A stretch of 64,000 nucleotides of DNA. Origin: Bartonella sp. WD16.2 (lineage in GTDB: Bacteria; Pseudomonadota; Alphaproteobacteria; Rhizobiales; Rhizobiaceae). The notes under the pieces are model-generated. The model worked only from the letters and a program-made list of their open reading frames with translations. It did not search any database and was not told the origin of the DNA. This document shows positions 10,324 to 21,654 of the stretch, in pieces. Every line of letters starts with the position of its first letter. Within the stretch, counting starts at the first letter, position 1. The stretch covers positions 682,001 through 746,000 of the forward strand of contig NZ_CP019781.1 of assembly GCF_002022505.1 (NCBI RefSeq), written 5' to 3'. Made by a program: the position numbers and the translations under genes.

Positions 10324-12873
10324 CTATTTTTTCTTATTCACTCTTTGTCTTTTTTTAGGGGTGGATGCTTTAGCTAAGAGAAGGTCTAATGCTTCTGACA
10401 GTGTTACATCAGCTGGATCTTTATCTTTTGGTAATGTTGCATTGGTTTTTCCCCAATTTACATACAAACCATAACGTCCATCTCGCACAGTGACAGTTCC
10501 ACCCTCTGGATGCTCACCTAATATGATTAGTGCTTCAGGTACTGTTCGACCCCGTTTTGTTTTATTGTCTTGTTTTTCAGCTAGCAGTGTAACAGCACGA
10601 TTGATACCAATCTCAAAAACTTCATTGATATCAGAAAGATTTGCAGATTTTCTGTCATGAGCAAGATAGGGGCCATATCGCCCAATTGTGGCTGTGATTA
10701 TTTTTCCCGTTTCAGGATGAATCCCAATTTCACGTGGAAGAGATAGCAAAGATAGGGCTTGATTAAGGTCAATATTTTTTCTTGCCCATTCTTTTGGTAG
10801 TCCTATACGTTTAGCTCCTTTATCCTGACCAAGTTGAATATATGAACCAAAGCGGCCAGTGCAAAGAAAGATATCTTTTCCCGTTTCAGAATCAACGCCA
10901 AGTACAAGGGGCTCATCACTACGTACAGCTTCACTTTCTTCTCCTGTATCTATACCCAGTTGGTGCGTATATTTGCACTCAGGATAATTGGAACAGCCAA
11001 CAAATGCACCATAACGTCCCAATTTTAGCGATAACTGGCCATTTGTACACAAAGGGCAGGATCGAACATCACCTCCATCTTCACGCTTAGGAAAAGCAAG
11101 AGGTGCTAATATTACATTTAAGACATCAAGGACATGCGTTATACGCAATTTCTGGATATCGGTAACAGATGCATTAAATTCATTCCAAAAGTCATGTAAA
11201 ACATCTTTCCAAGCTAGTTTTCCATCCGATATGAGATCGAGTTTTTCTTCAAGGTTTGCTGTAAAGTCATATTCTACATAACGATTAAAGAAACTTTCAA
11301 GAAAAGCTGTGACAATACGTCCTTTAGCATCAGGAATGAGTTTTCGTTTATCAGTTACAGTATAGCCACGGTCAGAAAGTATCGCTAATATAGAAGCATA
11401 AGTTGAAGGGCGACCGATGCCTAATTCTTCAAGTTTTTTGATTAATGAAGCTTCAGAATAACGGGGAGGAGGTTCTGTAGTGTGTTGAGTTATCTCAACT
11501 TTTTCTTTTGTTAGTGCTTCACCAGCGTTGATATGGGGTAGACGCGTTGATTCGTCATCTTCACCATTTTCTTCATCTCGTTGGTCAGTGTAGGCAGAAA
11601 TAAAACCATCAAAGCGAATAACAGACCCTGTTGCACGCAAATTTGCGTTATTTTCTCCTTGAATCGCTTGAATTTCGACTGTTGTACGTTCAATTTCAGC
11701 AGAACACATTTGGCTTGCAATAGCGCGCTTCCATATCAATTCGTATAATTTTGCTTGATCACTATCAAGAAAATTGCGTACTTGATTGGGGTTGCGTTGA
11801 AAGTCTGTTGGGCGAATAGCTTCATGTGCTTCTTGTGCATTTTTTGCTTTTGTTGAATAAAAACGTGGTTTTTCAGGAACATAGTCACTGCCAAAGGACG
11901 CTCTGATCACTTTTCGCGCTGAATCAATGGCTTCTGTTGCCATTTGCACGCCATCTGTACGCATATAAGTGATAAGACCTGACGTTTCACCATTAATTTC
12001 AACACCTTCATAAAGTTTTTGGGCAATTCGCATAGTACGAGAGGGGGAAAAACCTAATTTTGAAGAGGCAGCTTGCTGTAATGTGGATGTTGTAAATGGT
12101 GGAGAAGGATTTCTTTTTATAGGCTTTGCTTCAACATTTAAGATGCGATATTCTGCCTCCTCCAACATGGAGCGGATTTTTTCTGCTTGTTCTAAGGATT
12201 TAATATCAAGTTTTCCGAGCTTTTCTTGGTTAAATGCTACCAGTCGCGCGTAAAAATTATCATCTCGAATCGTTTTTAATGATGTTGTGATCGACCAATA
12301 ATCTTCTTTAATGAAATGTTCTATTTCTGATTCGCGATCACAAATAATACGTAAAGCAACCGATTGAACGCGACCAGCTGAACGTGAACCTGGTAGTTTA
12401 CGCCATAAAACAGGTGAAAGTGTAAAACCAACGAGATAATCAAGAGCACGGCGCGCAAGATAAGCATCGACGAGCGATATATCAATATCACGCGGATTAT
12501 TCATAGCATCAAGTACAGATTTTTTTGTGATTGCATTGAAAACAACCCGTTTAACAGGTTTATCCTTTAAAACTTTTTTTTGATTAAGAACATCAAGGAT
12601 GTGCCATGAAATGGCTTCTCCTTCACGGTCGGGGTCGGTTGCCAAAATAAGGCTATCAGCTTCTTTAACTGCTTTTGCTATTTCGTTTAAACGTTTTGCA
12701 GAAGCAGTATCGATATCCCATTTCATGGCAAAATCTTGATCAGGTAGAACAGAGCCGTCTTTTGCAGACAAGTCACGCACATGCCCAAATGATGCAACTA
12801 CTTTATATTGAGGTCCAAGATATTTATTGATTGTCTGTGCTTTAGCTGGAGATTCGACGATAACGATATCCAT
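10324..12873 (-). CDS. topA: DNA topoisomerase I
   Basis: Type IA topoisomerase that relaxes negative supercoils. The N-terminal Toprim domain shows IVESPAKAQTINKYLG and LATDPDREGEAISWH. The active-site tyrosine is in GLITYMRTDGV at about residue 300. The C terminus has one four-cysteine zinc ribbon (CPLC...CSNYPEC) followed by several topoisomerase C-terminal repeats with GRYGPYL or GRYGLYV cores and a lysine-rich tail. 849 residues, ATG 12873. It leads the topA-rnr pair and lies downstream of dprA, an arrangement common in rhizobia. Confidence 0.97.
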   Translation of the reverse strand: MDIVIVESPAKAQTINKYLGPQYKVVASFGHVRDLSAKDGSVLPDQDFAMKWDIDTASAKRLNEIAKAVKEADSLILATDPDREGEAISWHILDVLNQKKVLKDKPVKRVVFNAITKKSVLDAMNNPRDIDISLVDAYLARRALDYLVGFTLSPVLWRKLPGSRSAGRVQSVALRIICDRESEIEHFIKEDYWSITTSLKTIRDDNFYARLVAFNQEKLGKLDIKSLEQAEKIRSMLEEAEYRILNVEAKPIKRNPSPPFTTSTLQQAASSKLGFSPSRTMRIAQKLYEGVEINGETSGLITYMRTDGVQMATEAIDSARKVIRASFGSDYVPEKPRFYSTKAKNAQEAHEAIRPTDFQRNPNQVRNFLDSDQAKLYELIWKRAIASQMCSAEIERTTVEIQAIQGENNANLRATGSVIRFDGFISAYTDQRDEENGEDDESTRLPHINAGEALTKEKVEITQHTTEPPPRYSEASLIKKLEELGIGRPSTYASILAILSDRGYTVTDKRKLIPDAKGRIVTAFLESFFNRYVEYDFTANLEEKLDLISDGKLAWKDVLHDFWNEFNASVTDIQKLRITHVLDVLNVILAPLAFPKREDGGDVRSCPLCTNGQLSLKLGRYGAFVGCSNYPECKYTHQLGIDTGEESEAVRSDEPLVLGVDSETGKDIFLCTGRFGSYIQLGQDKGAKRIGLPKEWARKNIDLNQALSLLSLPREIGIHPETGKIITATIGRYGPYLAHDRKSANLSDINEVFEIGINRAVTLLAEKQDNKTKRGRTVPEALIILGEHPEGGTVTVRDGRYGLYVNWGKTNATLPKDKDPADVTLSEALDLLLAKASTPKKRQRVNKKK

Positions 12874-13089
12874 GATTTTATCCGAATGTTAAAATAAAAA
12901 ATTCTCTCTATAAACTCCTTTCAAATGAATAGCTAATGGCAATTAGTCAAGAACACATAAAAAAAACTATATTATACAACTTTTGATTGTTATTATTTAA
13001 AATACTCTTTATAAGAGACAACACAACTTGTTTTCCGTGGCTAATATAAAAAGTATGCGGTAAAATATTAAGATAACATCTATTGAGAG

Positions 13090-13326
13090 ATGGGGAGAAT
13101 GCTCAAGGATAAAAAAAATATGCTTATGAATCGTTTAAAAATTATCCATTATATCACGGATATGTCAAAACAAATGAGTCAAATGGCGCGTCAAGCTCAT
13201 AGTCCACTTTTAGCATTACTCTTGGATATGGTAGCCAAAGAGGGGCAAAGTATTATTAATAGCTCTGAGGGGCTTGGGGAAGATTCAACACCGACAATGA
13301 CACGCAACCATCAGAGTGTCGAATAA
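13090..13326 (+). CDS. Small conserved-type hypothetical protein
   Basis: A 78-codon frame between the divergently placed topA and the tail of dprA. The core, LKIIHYITDMSKQMSQMA then [17 protein letters not shown], looks like a pair of amphipathic helices and resembles the short rhizobial hypothetical proteins often found in such gaps. ATG 13090, 13099 and 13120 are all in frame; AAGGA at 13105 would suit 13120. The last 71 bases overlap the 3' end of dprA on the opposite strand. No function is proposed. Confidence 0.42.
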   Translation: MGRMLKDKKNMLMNRLKIIHYITDMSKQMSQMARQAHSPLLALLLDMVAKEGQSIINSSEGLGEDSTPTMTRNHQSVE

Positions 13327-14488
13327 GCTTCCCAGTAAGTTCAAGTTCAACCAATAAAAGGTAAAGGTTTTGTAAAGGAATATCTGAATGACTACTTAAT
13401 GTATCTAAATCAATTGGAGTTGTTGAAAGAGCTGAAAGAACAGCTAGGCGTTCTGCATCATTTCTAGTAGAAGCGGATTTGTCAGTTTCTGTATTAGGTA
13501 AACTAAAACGTTCCTGTTGAAATTGAATTGGATATTCTTTTTCAAAAAGATCAAGCTGAGAACTTACACTATTTGAGACTAATGGTGTAAGTGTTTCTAC
13601 AATATCAGAAGGGTGTGTAACCAGCAAAGCACCTTCTTTAATGAGATTATTCGTACCAACTGATCTCGGATCAAGTGGAGAACCGGGAATGGCAAAAATT
13701 AATCGTCCTATTTCAGCAGCTTGACGAGCTGTAATTAAAGATCCTGACCGCATAGCTGCTTCTGTTACTAAGAGGCCAAGCGATAAACCTGCAATAATAC
13801 GATTTCTTCTTGGAAAATCGGTAGCACGTGGTTTCCAACCAACGGGCATTTCACTAATAATTGCTCCACCATTAGTGATAATATCATCATAAAGTTTTTT
13901 ATTTTCAGGAGGATAGATATGATCAATTCCGCCAGCCATAACTGCGACGGTACCTGTTTTCAAACTTGTTTGGTGAGCAATACTATCAACTCCACGTGCA
14001 AATCCAGAAATGGTTGTAAAACCAGCGTTACCAAGAAAATGAGAAAATTGAGCAGTTAGCTTCTTACCTGCTGCTGAAGCATTTCGAGAACCAATAATCC
14101 CAACAGAGGGTTTATGAAAAGCTGAAGCATTTCCTTTTATAGTAATAAGCGGTGGGGATGCTTCTGTTACTTTAAGGTATGGTGGATAATCAGGTTCTCC
14201 TACACCAACAAAACGAATACCCAATTTTTCAGCTTTTTGGATTTCTTTTTCAGCATCTTCTAATGTTGCTATCCGAATAGGTGCGCAACGATCACTTTTT
14301 CTACTAAGCTCAGGAAGTACAGCTAAAGCATTTTCCGCTGTTTTATAATGATCAATTAAATTACGAAAAGTAACTGGCCCAATATTTTCACTACGTAATA
14401 ATCGCAACCAGTTTAAACGTTGATGATCAGTAAGCGGAATCCCCTTATTTATTTCTGTTTTTAGTACCAATCTTACTTTCTTTCCCAA
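13256..14488 (-). CDS. dprA: DNA-processing protein DprA
   Basis: Binds incoming single-stranded DNA and loads RecA in natural transformation. After an N-terminal helical region, the Rossmann-like DprA domain has [15 protein letters not shown] at about residue 130, [12 protein letters not shown], and [12 protein letters not shown] with [14 protein letters not shown]. The C-terminal winged helix (about 345-405) ends in [10 protein letters not shown]. No ATG is available near the N terminus. TTG 14488 inside plsY is the longest choice and a TTG slightly downstream is also possible, so the start is uncertain. It overlaps plsY by 44 bases. Confidence 0.93.
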   Translation of the reverse strand: MGKKVRLVLKTEINKGIPLTDHQRLNWLRLLRSENIGPVTFRNLIDHYKTAENALAVLPELSRKSDRCAPIRIATLEDAEKEIQKAEKLGIRFVGVGEPDYPPYLKVTEASPPLITIKGNASAFHKPSVGIIGSRNASAAGKKLTAQFSHFLGNAGFTTISGFARGVDSIAHQTSLKTGTVAVMAGGIDHIYPPENKKLYDDIITNGGAIISEMPVGWKPRATDFPRRNRIIAGLSLGLLVTEAAMRSGSLITARQAAEIGRLIFAIPGSPLDPRSVGTNNLIKEGALLVTHPSDIVETLTPLVSNSVSSQLDLFEKEYPIQFQQERFSLPNTETDKSASTRNDAERLAVLSALSTTPIDLDTLSSHSDIPLQNLYLLLVELELTGKLIRHSDGCVSLSVLNLPQAPQSY

Positions 14489-15110
14489 CTAATAATCTAC
14501 CGATATTCGTATGATGTTTTATAATAACAAGTATGCTCATCATTACTATTATGCAATGAGCATAGAAGTAAGGAGAGAAAAAATAAACAAAAATTGGAAC
14601 AATAATAACAGCAATAAGTCCAGATAATGAAGAATAACGTGTAAATAGAAAAATTCCTATCCAGATGATGATAAAAATAACTGCTGCTGGCCAAAAAAAT
14701 CCTAAAGATACACCTAGATAAATAGCAACACCTTTACCACCTTTAAATTTGAGCCATATGGGAAAAAGATGCCCTAAGAAGGCAAAAAAACCAGCTAGAA
14801 TAATAATAATGTTGTGCACTGCTAGAATAGTGTCTTCTATTCGATAAATTAGAATTTTTGCAATTAAAATAACAAAAGTTCCCTTTAGCATATCACAAAG
14901 AAAAGTAAGAGCTGCAATTGTTTTATTTCCTGTACGTAAAACATTTGTTGCTCCAATATTTCCAGAGCCGATTGTCCTTATATCGCCAAATTTAGCAAGT
15001 TTTGTGAAAAGTAGCCCAAATGGGATAGAACCGATGAAATAAGATATCAGGAAAATAAATCCTATATGAACTTGAAAAAACGCTTCTATTTCACTCATTG
15101 AGAATCTCAT
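14445..15110 (-). CDS. plsY: Acyl-phosphate:glycerol-3-phosphate acyltransferase
   Basis: Integral membrane enzyme that acylates the sn-1 position of glycerol 3-phosphate with acyl phosphate, the first step of phospholipid synthesis. Five or so hydrophobic helices are visible. The three PlsY motifs are present: [23 protein letters not shown], and [14 protein letters not shown]. At 221 residues it is slightly longer than usual at the C terminus. Its ATG abuts the pyrC' stop codon directly, so it is translated in the pyrB-pyrC'-plsY-dprA operon. Confidence 0.95.
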   Translation of the reverse strand: MRFSMSEIEAFFQVHIGFIFLISYFIGSIPFGLLFTKLAKFGDIRTIGSGNIGATNVLRTGNKTIAALTFLCDMLKGTFVILIAKILIYRIEDTILAVHNIIIILAGFFAFLGHLFPIWLKFKGGKGVAIYLGVSLGFFWPAAVIFIIIWIGIFLFTRYSSLSGLIAVIIVPIFVYFFSPYFYAHCIIVMMSILVIIKHHTNIGRLLVGKESKIGTKNRNK

Positions 15111-16412
15111 TCAGTTTTGTTGTTTAAGCTTAAACACTGATTGGCCCTTGACAAATGTTTGGATAACACGTCCCTGAAAGTGTGTGTTCTCAAATGGTGT
15201 GTTTTTTGAACGTGAATGAAGCATATCTGAAGACAGTATCCATGGTTCATCAAGATCAACTAAAATAAGATCTGCATTAGCGCCTTTTACGAGTGTTCCA
15301 GCATTAAGACCAAAGAGCTTTGCAGGTGCTGTTGATAAGAGTTCAGTCAGTCTTAAAAGAGATATCATTTCATTATGATAGAGGAGTAAAGCCACACTTA
15401 AGAGAGTTTCCATGCCAATAGCACCTGCTTGAGCGTCTTGGAATGGTAAGCGTTTTGTATCAACATCTTGAGGGTCATGGGAAGAGACAATAACATCGAC
15501 TGTTCCATCTTTTATTGCTTCAATCATTGCTATACGATCTTCTTCTGCACGCAGTGGAGGCATTAAGCGGAAAAAGGTACGATATTCGCCAATATCATTT
15601 TCATTAAGGGATAAATGATTAATAGATACACCGGCTGAAATTTTTGTATTATTCTGTTTTGCTAAACGAATAGCATCGGCAGACATAGCTGTCGATATTT
15701 GTGCAGCATGATAGCGTGCTTGTGTTAATGCAGCCAGTCGTAAATCTCTTTCCAATGGAATGACTTCTGCTTCACGCGGAATTCCACAAAGACCAAGCCA
15801 ACTTGCTAGTAGACCTTCGTTCATAACACCTTGACCTGTGAGATCTTTGTCTTGTGTTTCATGAATCAGAGTGACATCAAAATCACGAGCATAAGTCATT
15901 GCGCGTCGCATAACAGATGAATTTTGAAGAGTTTTTTTCCCCTCACTAAAGGCAACAGCACCTGCATTTTTTAATAAACCGAATTCAGCAATTTCTTGTC
16001 CACCTAACCCTTGGGTGATAGCAGCAACAGGGTAAATATTGACTAATGACATCTCATGTGCTGTGCGCGTAATAAATTCAACAAGCGCTACATTATCAAT
16101 AACTGGTTGTGTATCTGGCATCATGAGAAAGGAAGTAATACCTCCTGCTGCTGCAGATTGGCTAGCTGAAGCGATTGTTTCACGGTGCTCAGCTCCTGGT
16201 TCACCAACAAAAACTCGTGCATCAACAAGTCCAGGTAGAATCGCTTTATTTTGCGCATCAATAATTTCTGCGCCTTCGGGTATTCCTTGATTCAGAGCTT
16301 CTTTTCCAGCTGCTATGATCAGTCCGTTTTCAATAATAACTGTACCAATTTCATCGATTGTACGTGAAGGATCAACAATACGAGCGTTTTGAAAAACCAT
16401 CGATTTTGTCAT
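15111..16412 (-). CDS. pyrC: Dihydroorotase-like protein PyrC', probably non-catalytic
   Basis: Amidohydrolase-fold protein of the dihydroorotase multifunctional-complex type, 433 residues. The usual metal-binding D-x-H-x-H after PGLVD reads DARVF at residues 64-68, so both histidines are missing. The later catalytic TDHAPH segment reads SSHDPQD. In Pseudomonas a comparable inactive PyrC' is a structural partner of PyrB; the same role is inferred here because the gene overlaps pyrB by ATGA. I chose ATG 16412 over an upstream TTG because of that overlap and a GGAG site about 15 bases upstream. A true dihydroorotase should be encoded elsewhere. Confidence 0.9.
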   Translation of the reverse strand: MTKSMVFQNARIVDPSRTIDEIGTVIIENGLIIAAGKEALNQGIPEGAEIIDAQNKAILPGLVDARVFVGEPGAEHRETIASASQSAAAGGITSFLMMPDTQPVIDNVALVEFITRTAHEMSLVNIYPVAAITQGLGGQEIAEFGLLKNAGAVAFSEGKKTLQNSSVMRRAMTYARDFDVTLIHETQDKDLTGQGVMNEGLLASWLGLCGIPREAEVIPLERDLRLAALTQARYHAAQISTAMSADAIRLAKQNNTKISAGVSINHLSLNENDIGEYRTFFRLMPPLRAEEDRIAMIEAIKDGTVDVIVSSHDPQDVDTKRLPFQDAQAGAIGMETLLSVALLLYHNEMISLLRLTELLSTAPAKLFGLNAGTLVKGANADLILVDLDEPWILSSDMLHSRSKNTPFENTHFQGRVIQTFVKGQSVFKLKQQN

Positions 16413-17374
16413 TTCTTTTCTCCACTCCAATTATGACGCGAATCAAGCAGTGCTTCCATAACGGCCATGCGCACGGCGATTCCCATTTTTACTTGTGTGT
16501 GGATCACACTTTGTGCTCCATCTGCTATGTCAGAAGCAATTTCTACACCACGGTTTATTGGGCCAGGATGCATGACGATGCAATCATTTTTTGCATAAGC
16601 CAAATTTTCTTTATGTAAACCAAAATGATGAAAATATTCACGAACGGAAGGAATAAAAGCACCTACCATACGTTCGCGTTGTAAGCGTAACATCATGATA
16701 ACATCAGCACCTTTAAGACCTTCTTTCATTGTGTTAAAAACTTCAACGCTCATATCTGCTATTCCAGTTGGCAGAAGTGTTGAAGGAGCAACAACACGAA
16801 CATGTGCTCCTAAAGCGTTAAGGCTAATAATATTGGAACGCGCGACACGTGAATGCAAAATATCTCCACAAATTGCAACAGTTAATCCTTCAATACGTCC
16901 TTTTATTCTTCGAATAGTCAGAGCATCTAATAAAGCTTGTGTTGGGTGTTCATGTGCACCATCGCCTGCATTAATGACACAACAATCAACTTTTTGTGCT
17001 AAAAGAGCAGCTGCTCCGGCGCAATTATGGCGAATGATAAGAATATCCGGATTCATTGCATTAAGAGTTATTGCCGTATCAATCAATGTTTCTCCTTTTT
17101 TGACGGATGAATTATTGATAGCCATATTCATCACGTTTGCTCCTAATCGCTTACCAGCTAGTTCGAATGAGGATTGTGTTCGCGTGGAGGTTTCAAAGAA
17201 AAGATTAATTTGGGTACGCCCATACAGTGTGGATTTTTTTTTATCAATTGTCTTGGAAAAAGTAATATTTGCATCTGCACGATCAAGCAGTGTGATAAGG
17301 TCTTGTACATTTAAACCTTTAATACCTAAAAGATGACGGTAGGGGAAAATCGGAAAAAGAGTATTTTGAGTCAT
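16409..17374 (-). CDS. pyrB: Aspartate carbamoyltransferase catalytic subunit
   Basis: Condenses carbamoyl phosphate and aspartate in pyrimidine synthesis. The carbamoyl-phosphate loop is [20 protein letters not shown] (about 58-77), followed by [23 protein letters not shown] and the aspartate-binding [10 protein letters not shown] segment. C-terminal [11 protein letters not shown] is complete. At 321 residues it is the size of PyrB that works with a dihydroorotase-like partner rather than PyrI. Start ATG 17374; it heads the pyrB-pyrC'-plsY-dprA operon. Confidence 0.97.
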   Translation of the reverse strand: MTQNTLFPIFPYRHLLGIKGLNVQDLITLLDRADANITFSKTIDKKKSTLYGRTQINLFFETSTRTQSSFELAGKRLGANVMNMAINNSSVKKGETLIDTAITLNAMNPDILIIRHNCAGAAALLAQKVDCCVINAGDGAHEHPTQALLDALTIRRIKGRIEGLTVAICGDILHSRVARSNIISLNALGAHVRVVAPSTLLPTGIADMSVEVFNTMKEGLKGADVIMMLRLQRERMVGAFIPSVREYFHHFGLHKENLAYAKNDCIVMHPGPINRGVEIASDIADGAQSVIHTQVKMGIAVRMAVMEALLDSRHNWSGEKK

Positions 17375-17496
17375 AGCATTCTTTTCTAGGGATCTCTAAA
17401 GAATTTAAATAAGTATTTGTTTGAATGTAATAAATGTTTTTAACTGTAAAAAGATAAATAGTCTATGATATCAATGATTCGAATAAGGAATATACT

Positions 17497-19122
17497 ATGA
17501 GTGCTCTGTTTATGCAGAATGGCCACCGAAAGAATGCGTTTCTTAGTGATACACTTATGTTTCGTATTGCATCTAATTTGCCTACATCTTTATTAGCAAG
17601 TTTTGAAGAAATAGGAGCATTTGTGGCTAGCCATGAAGCACGAGATCTTTCCCGTTTAGCAAATCACTATCGACCAATATTACGCTCTAATAACGAATGG
17701 AGCCAATTGACAGAACAGTTAGAAATCCACCCCACTTATCATACCCTTCAAAGATATTCTAGACAAGTGGGGTTAAGTACTTCACTATGGGAAAATATAA
17801 CTTCGGAAAATGGAATACGTTATCAGGCACGTGCTATTCGTTTGGCTTTATCTGCTGGTTTGGAAACCGGACATTTGAATGAGGTTATGATAACAAGTGC
17901 AGCTATTGCGGTATTAATTGGTGATGTTGAGTTATTTAAAAGATGGCGAAATGTACTCTTGTCACGTCAATATGATTTATCTCTCAAGCCTATTAATGAT
18001 AAAAAAAGTGCTTCTCTTACTTGTGCTTTTGATAATGTTGCAAAAAGTGAAAAGTATCTTTCTAGTTTTCCAATTGCTCAGAAAGTTTCTTTTGATGAGA
18101 AGATGGGGCGTGATCTGTATCATTTAAATAGTGTAAAAACCAATGTTATTAATCCGATGGTTGATGGATATCTTGTCAGTGCGGAAATAGATGGTTATTT
18201 AAGCTGCTTTTTAGTTCCACGCATGCAAGAAAATGGTGTACTAAATAATATCTCGGTTGATTATTTATTACAACGTTCTGGAGAATGTTCAGTCCCAGAG
18301 GGAATTGTCCATTTCCAGGGTAGTTATGGTTGGCTTTTAGGAAATATTGGGGAGGGGGCTAAAATAATTAAAGATATAGAAACTATGATGCGCTTCGATC
18401 AGTCTGTGGTATCAACAGGTGTTCTGCGTGCAGCACTTCAATTTGGTGTGGATTTTTTTCGGCAAAAAATGCCAAACCAACCTTTACCACCACTAACAGA
18501 GCGTATTTTTGCTGATATTGCACTTGATATTGCTGCTTCACAAGCATTGGTTTTACGTTTAGCGCAGGCGTTTGATAATGCTACAAATAGTCGTTCTGAA
18601 GCAGCTTTTGCACGCATCATGACACCTATTATTGCTTGTCATGTAAATCAATTGGTTGTTCCTATTGTTAGTGAAATTATTGCACAGCTTGGTTTAGAAA
18701 GTTTTGTGGAAGGTAATCCGTTATCACAAATGTTACATGATGGATCTGCTCGGGTAGTTAGAAATAACGATTCTAATCAATTGGTAAAGGACGCAATCCT
18801 TATAGCTAATAAAGCACCAGGATTATTTCAGCAACTGTTAGAAAAAATTGCAACTGATATTGGACCAGCAGGTCCACGAGCAGTTGAAATTATCAAGTCT
18901 GCTATCCATATGGCTTCAACAAATGAAGGAGCAGGCCGTTTTTTTGTTGAGCAAGTGGCATATGCTGCTGCAACTGCAGCATTACGTTATAAGGAAATGG
19001 AATATATTATAAACGCTTATATGGAAAGCCGCCTTGGAGGACAATGGAGATTATCCTATGGTATGATGATTGCACGATATAATCCCGGACAATTATTGGA
19101 GATCCTTTATCCTTCTGTGTGA
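17497..19122 (+). CDS. Degenerate AidB-like acyl-CoA dehydrogenase family protein
   Basis: The length (541 residues), domain order and landmarks such as [35 protein letters not shown] and [15 protein letters not shown] match the AidB branch of acyl-CoA dehydrogenases. The cofactor and catalytic signatures are gone. The TEKQGGSD segment is replaced around residue 175, the R-x-AFGK segment reads FFRQKMPNQ around 320, and the WEGSGN segment near 415 reads VVRNNDSNQ. It is still an uninterrupted frame with AAGGA upstream of ATG 17497, so it is probably expressed as a structural or DNA-binding pseudoenzyme; this is inference. Its 3' end overlaps ruvX by 16 bases. Confidence 0.75.
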   Translation: MSALFMQNGHRKNAFLSDTLMFRIASNLPTSLLASFEEIGAFVASHEARDLSRLANHYRPILRSNNEWSQLTEQLEIHPTYHTLQRYSRQVGLSTSLWENITSENGIRYQARAIRLALSAGLETGHLNEVMITSAAIAVLIGDVELFKRWRNVLLSRQYDLSLKPINDKKSASLTCAFDNVAKSEKYLSSFPIAQKVSFDEKMGRDLYHLNSVKTNVINPMVDGYLVSAEIDGYLSCFLVPRMQENGVLNNISVDYLLQRSGECSVPEGIVHFQGSYGWLLGNIGEGAKIIKDIETMMRFDQSVVSTGVLRAALQFGVDFFRQKMPNQPLPPLTERIFADIALDIAASQALVLRLAQAFDNATNSRSEAAFARIMTPIIACHVNQLVVPIVSEIIAQLGLESFVEGNPLSQMLHDGSARVVRNNDSNQLVKDAILIANKAPGLFQQLLEKIATDIGPAGPRAVEIIKSAIHMASTNEGAGRFFVEQVAYAAATAALRYKEMEYIINAYMESRLGGQWRLSYGMMIARYNPGQLLEILYPSV

Positions 19123-19586
19123 TTTAGGTTCTGAATTCTATCAAGAACGCCTTGTAATATAAAAGCAGCAGCTGCAGAATCAATGCGGGCTGCTCTTTTG
19201 GCGCGCGATACATCCATTTCTAAAAGGGAGCGTTGTGCAGCAATTGTTGACAATCGTTCGTCCCAAAAAACAAATGGAATTTTTGTATATGTTCCCATAT
19301 TACTAACAAAAGTTCGGGTTGCTTGAACACGAGAGCCGTTACTTCCATCCATGTTAACAGGTAAACCAATAACAGCAACCCCTACATTTTCTTTATTAAA
19401 GGTTTGGACAAGTGTAAGGGCATCTAATGTAAATTTTTTCCGTTGAATGATAGGGCGTGGATGTGAAAGAGTTAAACTGATATCAGAAATAGCAATTCCG
19501 ATAGTTTTTGCACCCAAATCCAAACCTACTACTGTTTGTTTGGGTAAAAGATGTGTAGTAATTTCATGTATGTTAATGACAGCCAT
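19107..19586 (-). CDS. ruvX: Putative Holliday junction resolvase RuvX (YqgF)
   Basis: RNase H-like fold protein implicated in 16S rRNA 5'-end maturation and, in older literature, Holliday-junction resolution. The first acidic strand is [16 protein letters not shown] at about 20-35, then [15 protein letters not shown], then [18 protein letters not shown] with the second catalytic acid, and a closing [10 protein letters not shown] aspartate. 159 residues is normal. ATG 19586. Convergent with the AidB-like gene. Confidence 0.93.
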   Translation of the reverse strand: MAVINIHEITTHLLPKQTVVGLDLGAKTIGIAISDISLTLSHPRPIIQRKKFTLDALTLVQTFNKENVGVAVIGLPVNMDGSNGSRVQATRTFVSNMGTYTKIPFVFWDERLSTIAAQRSLLEMDVSRAKRAARIDSAAAAFILQGVLDRIQNLNHTEG

Positions 19587-19745
19587 GTGTTTTATGCTCA
19601 GAGTTTCTTAATATTTTAGGTTAATATTTATAATGAAGTTTTGATACAGATATCAATATTCTTGCGCTTATAGAAGCGAACTTGTATAGCCAAAACATGA
19701 AAAGAGTAATGTCGCAATCAAATTTGAGCAGAAAGGCATCATAAT

Positions 19746-20033
19746 ATGTCTGTTGATAATAAGACAGTCAAAAGGGTGGCACGTTTAGCACGTATTGCTA
19801 TCCATGATGATGAAATAGAACGCATGACAAAGGAATTTAATGCCATTTTAGAGTTTGTAGAACAACTTAATGAAGTTGATATTAATGGAGTTGAACCATT
19901 AACATCAATAATGCCTATGGCTTTGCGAGTGCGTGAAGATAGTATCACAGATGGTAATAAAGCTGCAGAAATTGTGGCAAATGCACCTGTAACAGAAGAA
20001 AATTTCTTTCTTGTTTCGAAGGTCGTCGAGTAA
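19746..20033 (+). CDS. gatC: Asp/Glu-tRNA(Asn/Gln) amidotransferase subunit C
   Basis: Small scaffolding subunit of the GatCAB amidotransferase that converts Glu-tRNA(Gln) and Asp-tRNA(Asn). The 95 residues include [37 protein letters not shown] and the C-terminal [16 protein letters not shown], all standard for GatC. Start ATG 19746. It is followed after 31 bases by gatA; gatB is not in the window. Confidence 0.96.
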   Translation: MSVDNKTVKRVARLARIAIHDDEIERMTKEFNAILEFVEQLNEVDINGVEPLTSIMPMALRVREDSITDGNKAAEIVANAPVTEENFFLVSKVVE

Positions 20034-20064
20034 TTTTTTAATATTTTAAAATTTGAGAATCAAT

Positions 20065-21549
20065 ATGACTGATTTAACAACCCTAACGATTGCACAGGCT
20101 CGTGATGTTTTAACAAAGGGAGATCTAAAAGCAACTGAATTAACAGAAGCTTATTTAAAAGCGATCGAATTAGCTAATCCAACTCTAAATGTTTATGTAG
20201 CGGTAACAGCAGAACAGGCAACAAAAATGGCTGCTGAATCAGATAATCGTTTTGCGAAAAGACAAGCTGGTATTTTAGAGGGAATTCCACTAGGAATTAA
20301 GGATCTTTTTGCCACACAAGATGTCCATACTCAAGCTTGTTCATATATTCTTGATGGTTTTAAACCTAAATATGAATCAACAGTAACGGCTAATTTGTGG
20401 AAAGATGGAGCGGTTATGTTAGGCAAACTTAATATGGATGAGTTTGCGATGGGGTCATCTAATGAAACATCACATTATGGGCCAGTTATTAATCCATGGC
20501 GGAAAAAAGGATCAGATGAAAAACTTGTCCCAGGTGGTTCTTCAGGTGGTTCTGCAGCTGCTGTTGCAGCACGACTTTGTGCAGGAGCAACAGCAACCGA
20601 TACTGGTGGATCGATACGCCAGCCAGCAGCCTTTACTGGTACTGTGGGGATAAAGCCGACTTATGGGCGATGTTCGCGGTGGGGGACTATAGCTTATGCT
20701 TCATCGCTCGATCAAGCAGGGCCTATCGGGCGAGATGTGCGTGATTGCGCCATTATGCTTAAATCAATGGCTTCCTTTGATGATAAGGATTCAACTTCGA
20801 TTAATGTACCAGTACCTGATTATGAAAATTATATAGGTCGATCAATCAAGGGAATGAAAATTGGTATTCCAAAAGAATACTATATTGAAGGAATGTCTGC
20901 TGAAATTATGGACCTTTGGCAAAAAGGAATGGACTGGCTAAAGGAAGCAGGAGCTCAAATTATTGATATTTCATTGCCTCATACAAAATATGCTTTGCCC
21001 GCTTATTATGTTGTGGCTCCTGCAGAAGCGTCTTCTAATTTAGCACGCTATGATGGTGTCCGTTTTGGGCTTCGTATACCAGGGAAAGATGTTATTGAAA
21101 TGTATGAAAATACGCGCTCATCTGGCTTTGGTGATGAAGTCAAACGGCGTGTTTTGATTGGTACTTATGTTCTTTCTGCAGGTTATTATGATGCTTATTA
21201 TCTTAGAGCTCAAAAGGTGCGAACATTAATTAAACGTGATTTTGATCAATGTTTTGCTGCTGGTATTGATGCTATTCTAACGCCTACAACACCGGCATCA
21301 GCCTTTGGTATTGCTGATGAGAAAATAAAGAATGATACAATAGCAATGTATTTAAACGATATCTGTACTGTATCAGTTAATATGGCAGGGTTACCAGGTA
21401 TTTCTATTCCCGCAGGTTTATCATTAAATGGCTTACCGCTAGGATTGCAATTGATTGGTAAGCCTTTTGCTGAGGAAATAGTTTTTCAGATAGCCTACAT
21501 TATAGAGCAAGCGGCGGGAACGTTAAATGTTGAAAAATGGTGGCCATAA
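20065..21549 (+). CDS. gatA: Asp/Glu-tRNA(Asn/Gln) amidotransferase subunit A
   Basis: Glutaminase subunit of GatCAB. The amidase Ser-cisSer-Lys triad is visible: lysine in [10 protein letters not shown] at about 80, the serine loop [15 protein letters not shown] near 155, and the nucleophile serine in [14 protein letters not shown] near 180. The C-terminal [12 protein letters not shown] and [10 protein letters not shown] are typical. I use ATG 20065 (494 residues); a TTG four codons upstream is in frame but has no better ribosome site. Downstream partner of gatC. Confidence 0.97.
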   Translation: MTDLTTLTIAQARDVLTKGDLKATELTEAYLKAIELANPTLNVYVAVTAEQATKMAAESDNRFAKRQAGILEGIPLGIKDLFATQDVHTQACSYILDGFKPKYESTVTANLWKDGAVMLGKLNMDEFAMGSSNETSHYGPVINPWRKKGSDEKLVPGGSSGGSAAAVAARLCAGATATDTGGSIRQPAAFTGTVGIKPTYGRCSRWGTIAYASSLDQAGPIGRDVRDCAIMLKSMASFDDKDSTSINVPVPDYENYIGRSIKGMKIGIPKEYYIEGMSAEIMDLWQKGMDWLKEAGAQIIDISLPHTKYALPAYYVVAPAEASSNLARYDGVRFGLRIPGKDVIEMYENTRSSGFGDEVKRRVLIGTYVLSAGYYDAYYLRAQKVRTLIKRDFDQCFAAGIDAILTPTTPASAFGIADEKIKNDTIAMYLNDICTVSVNMAGLPGISIPAGLSLNGLPLGLQLIGKPFAEEIVFQIAYIIEQAAGTLNVEKWWP

Positions 21550-21631
21550 AAAATTAAAAGTTCACGTTTTTTATGAAACAATAAAAACATTCCCTCCTTA
21601 AGATACAGAGAAAGAGCCTTTTGGAATGGAC

Positions 21632-21654
21632 TATAGTTTCGTACTATAATTTTT
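21632..21654 (+). terminator. Probable terminator of gatCA
   Basis: TATAGT pairs with ACTATA around a five-base loop and runs into A-TTTTT on the plus strand, between the convergent gatA and livF genes. The stem is short and AT-rich. Confidence 0.4.

Noticed and set aside
16695..17336. 213-codon frame opposite pyrB
   Set aside because: Shadow of the pyrB coding strand; pyrB itself has all catalytic motifs.
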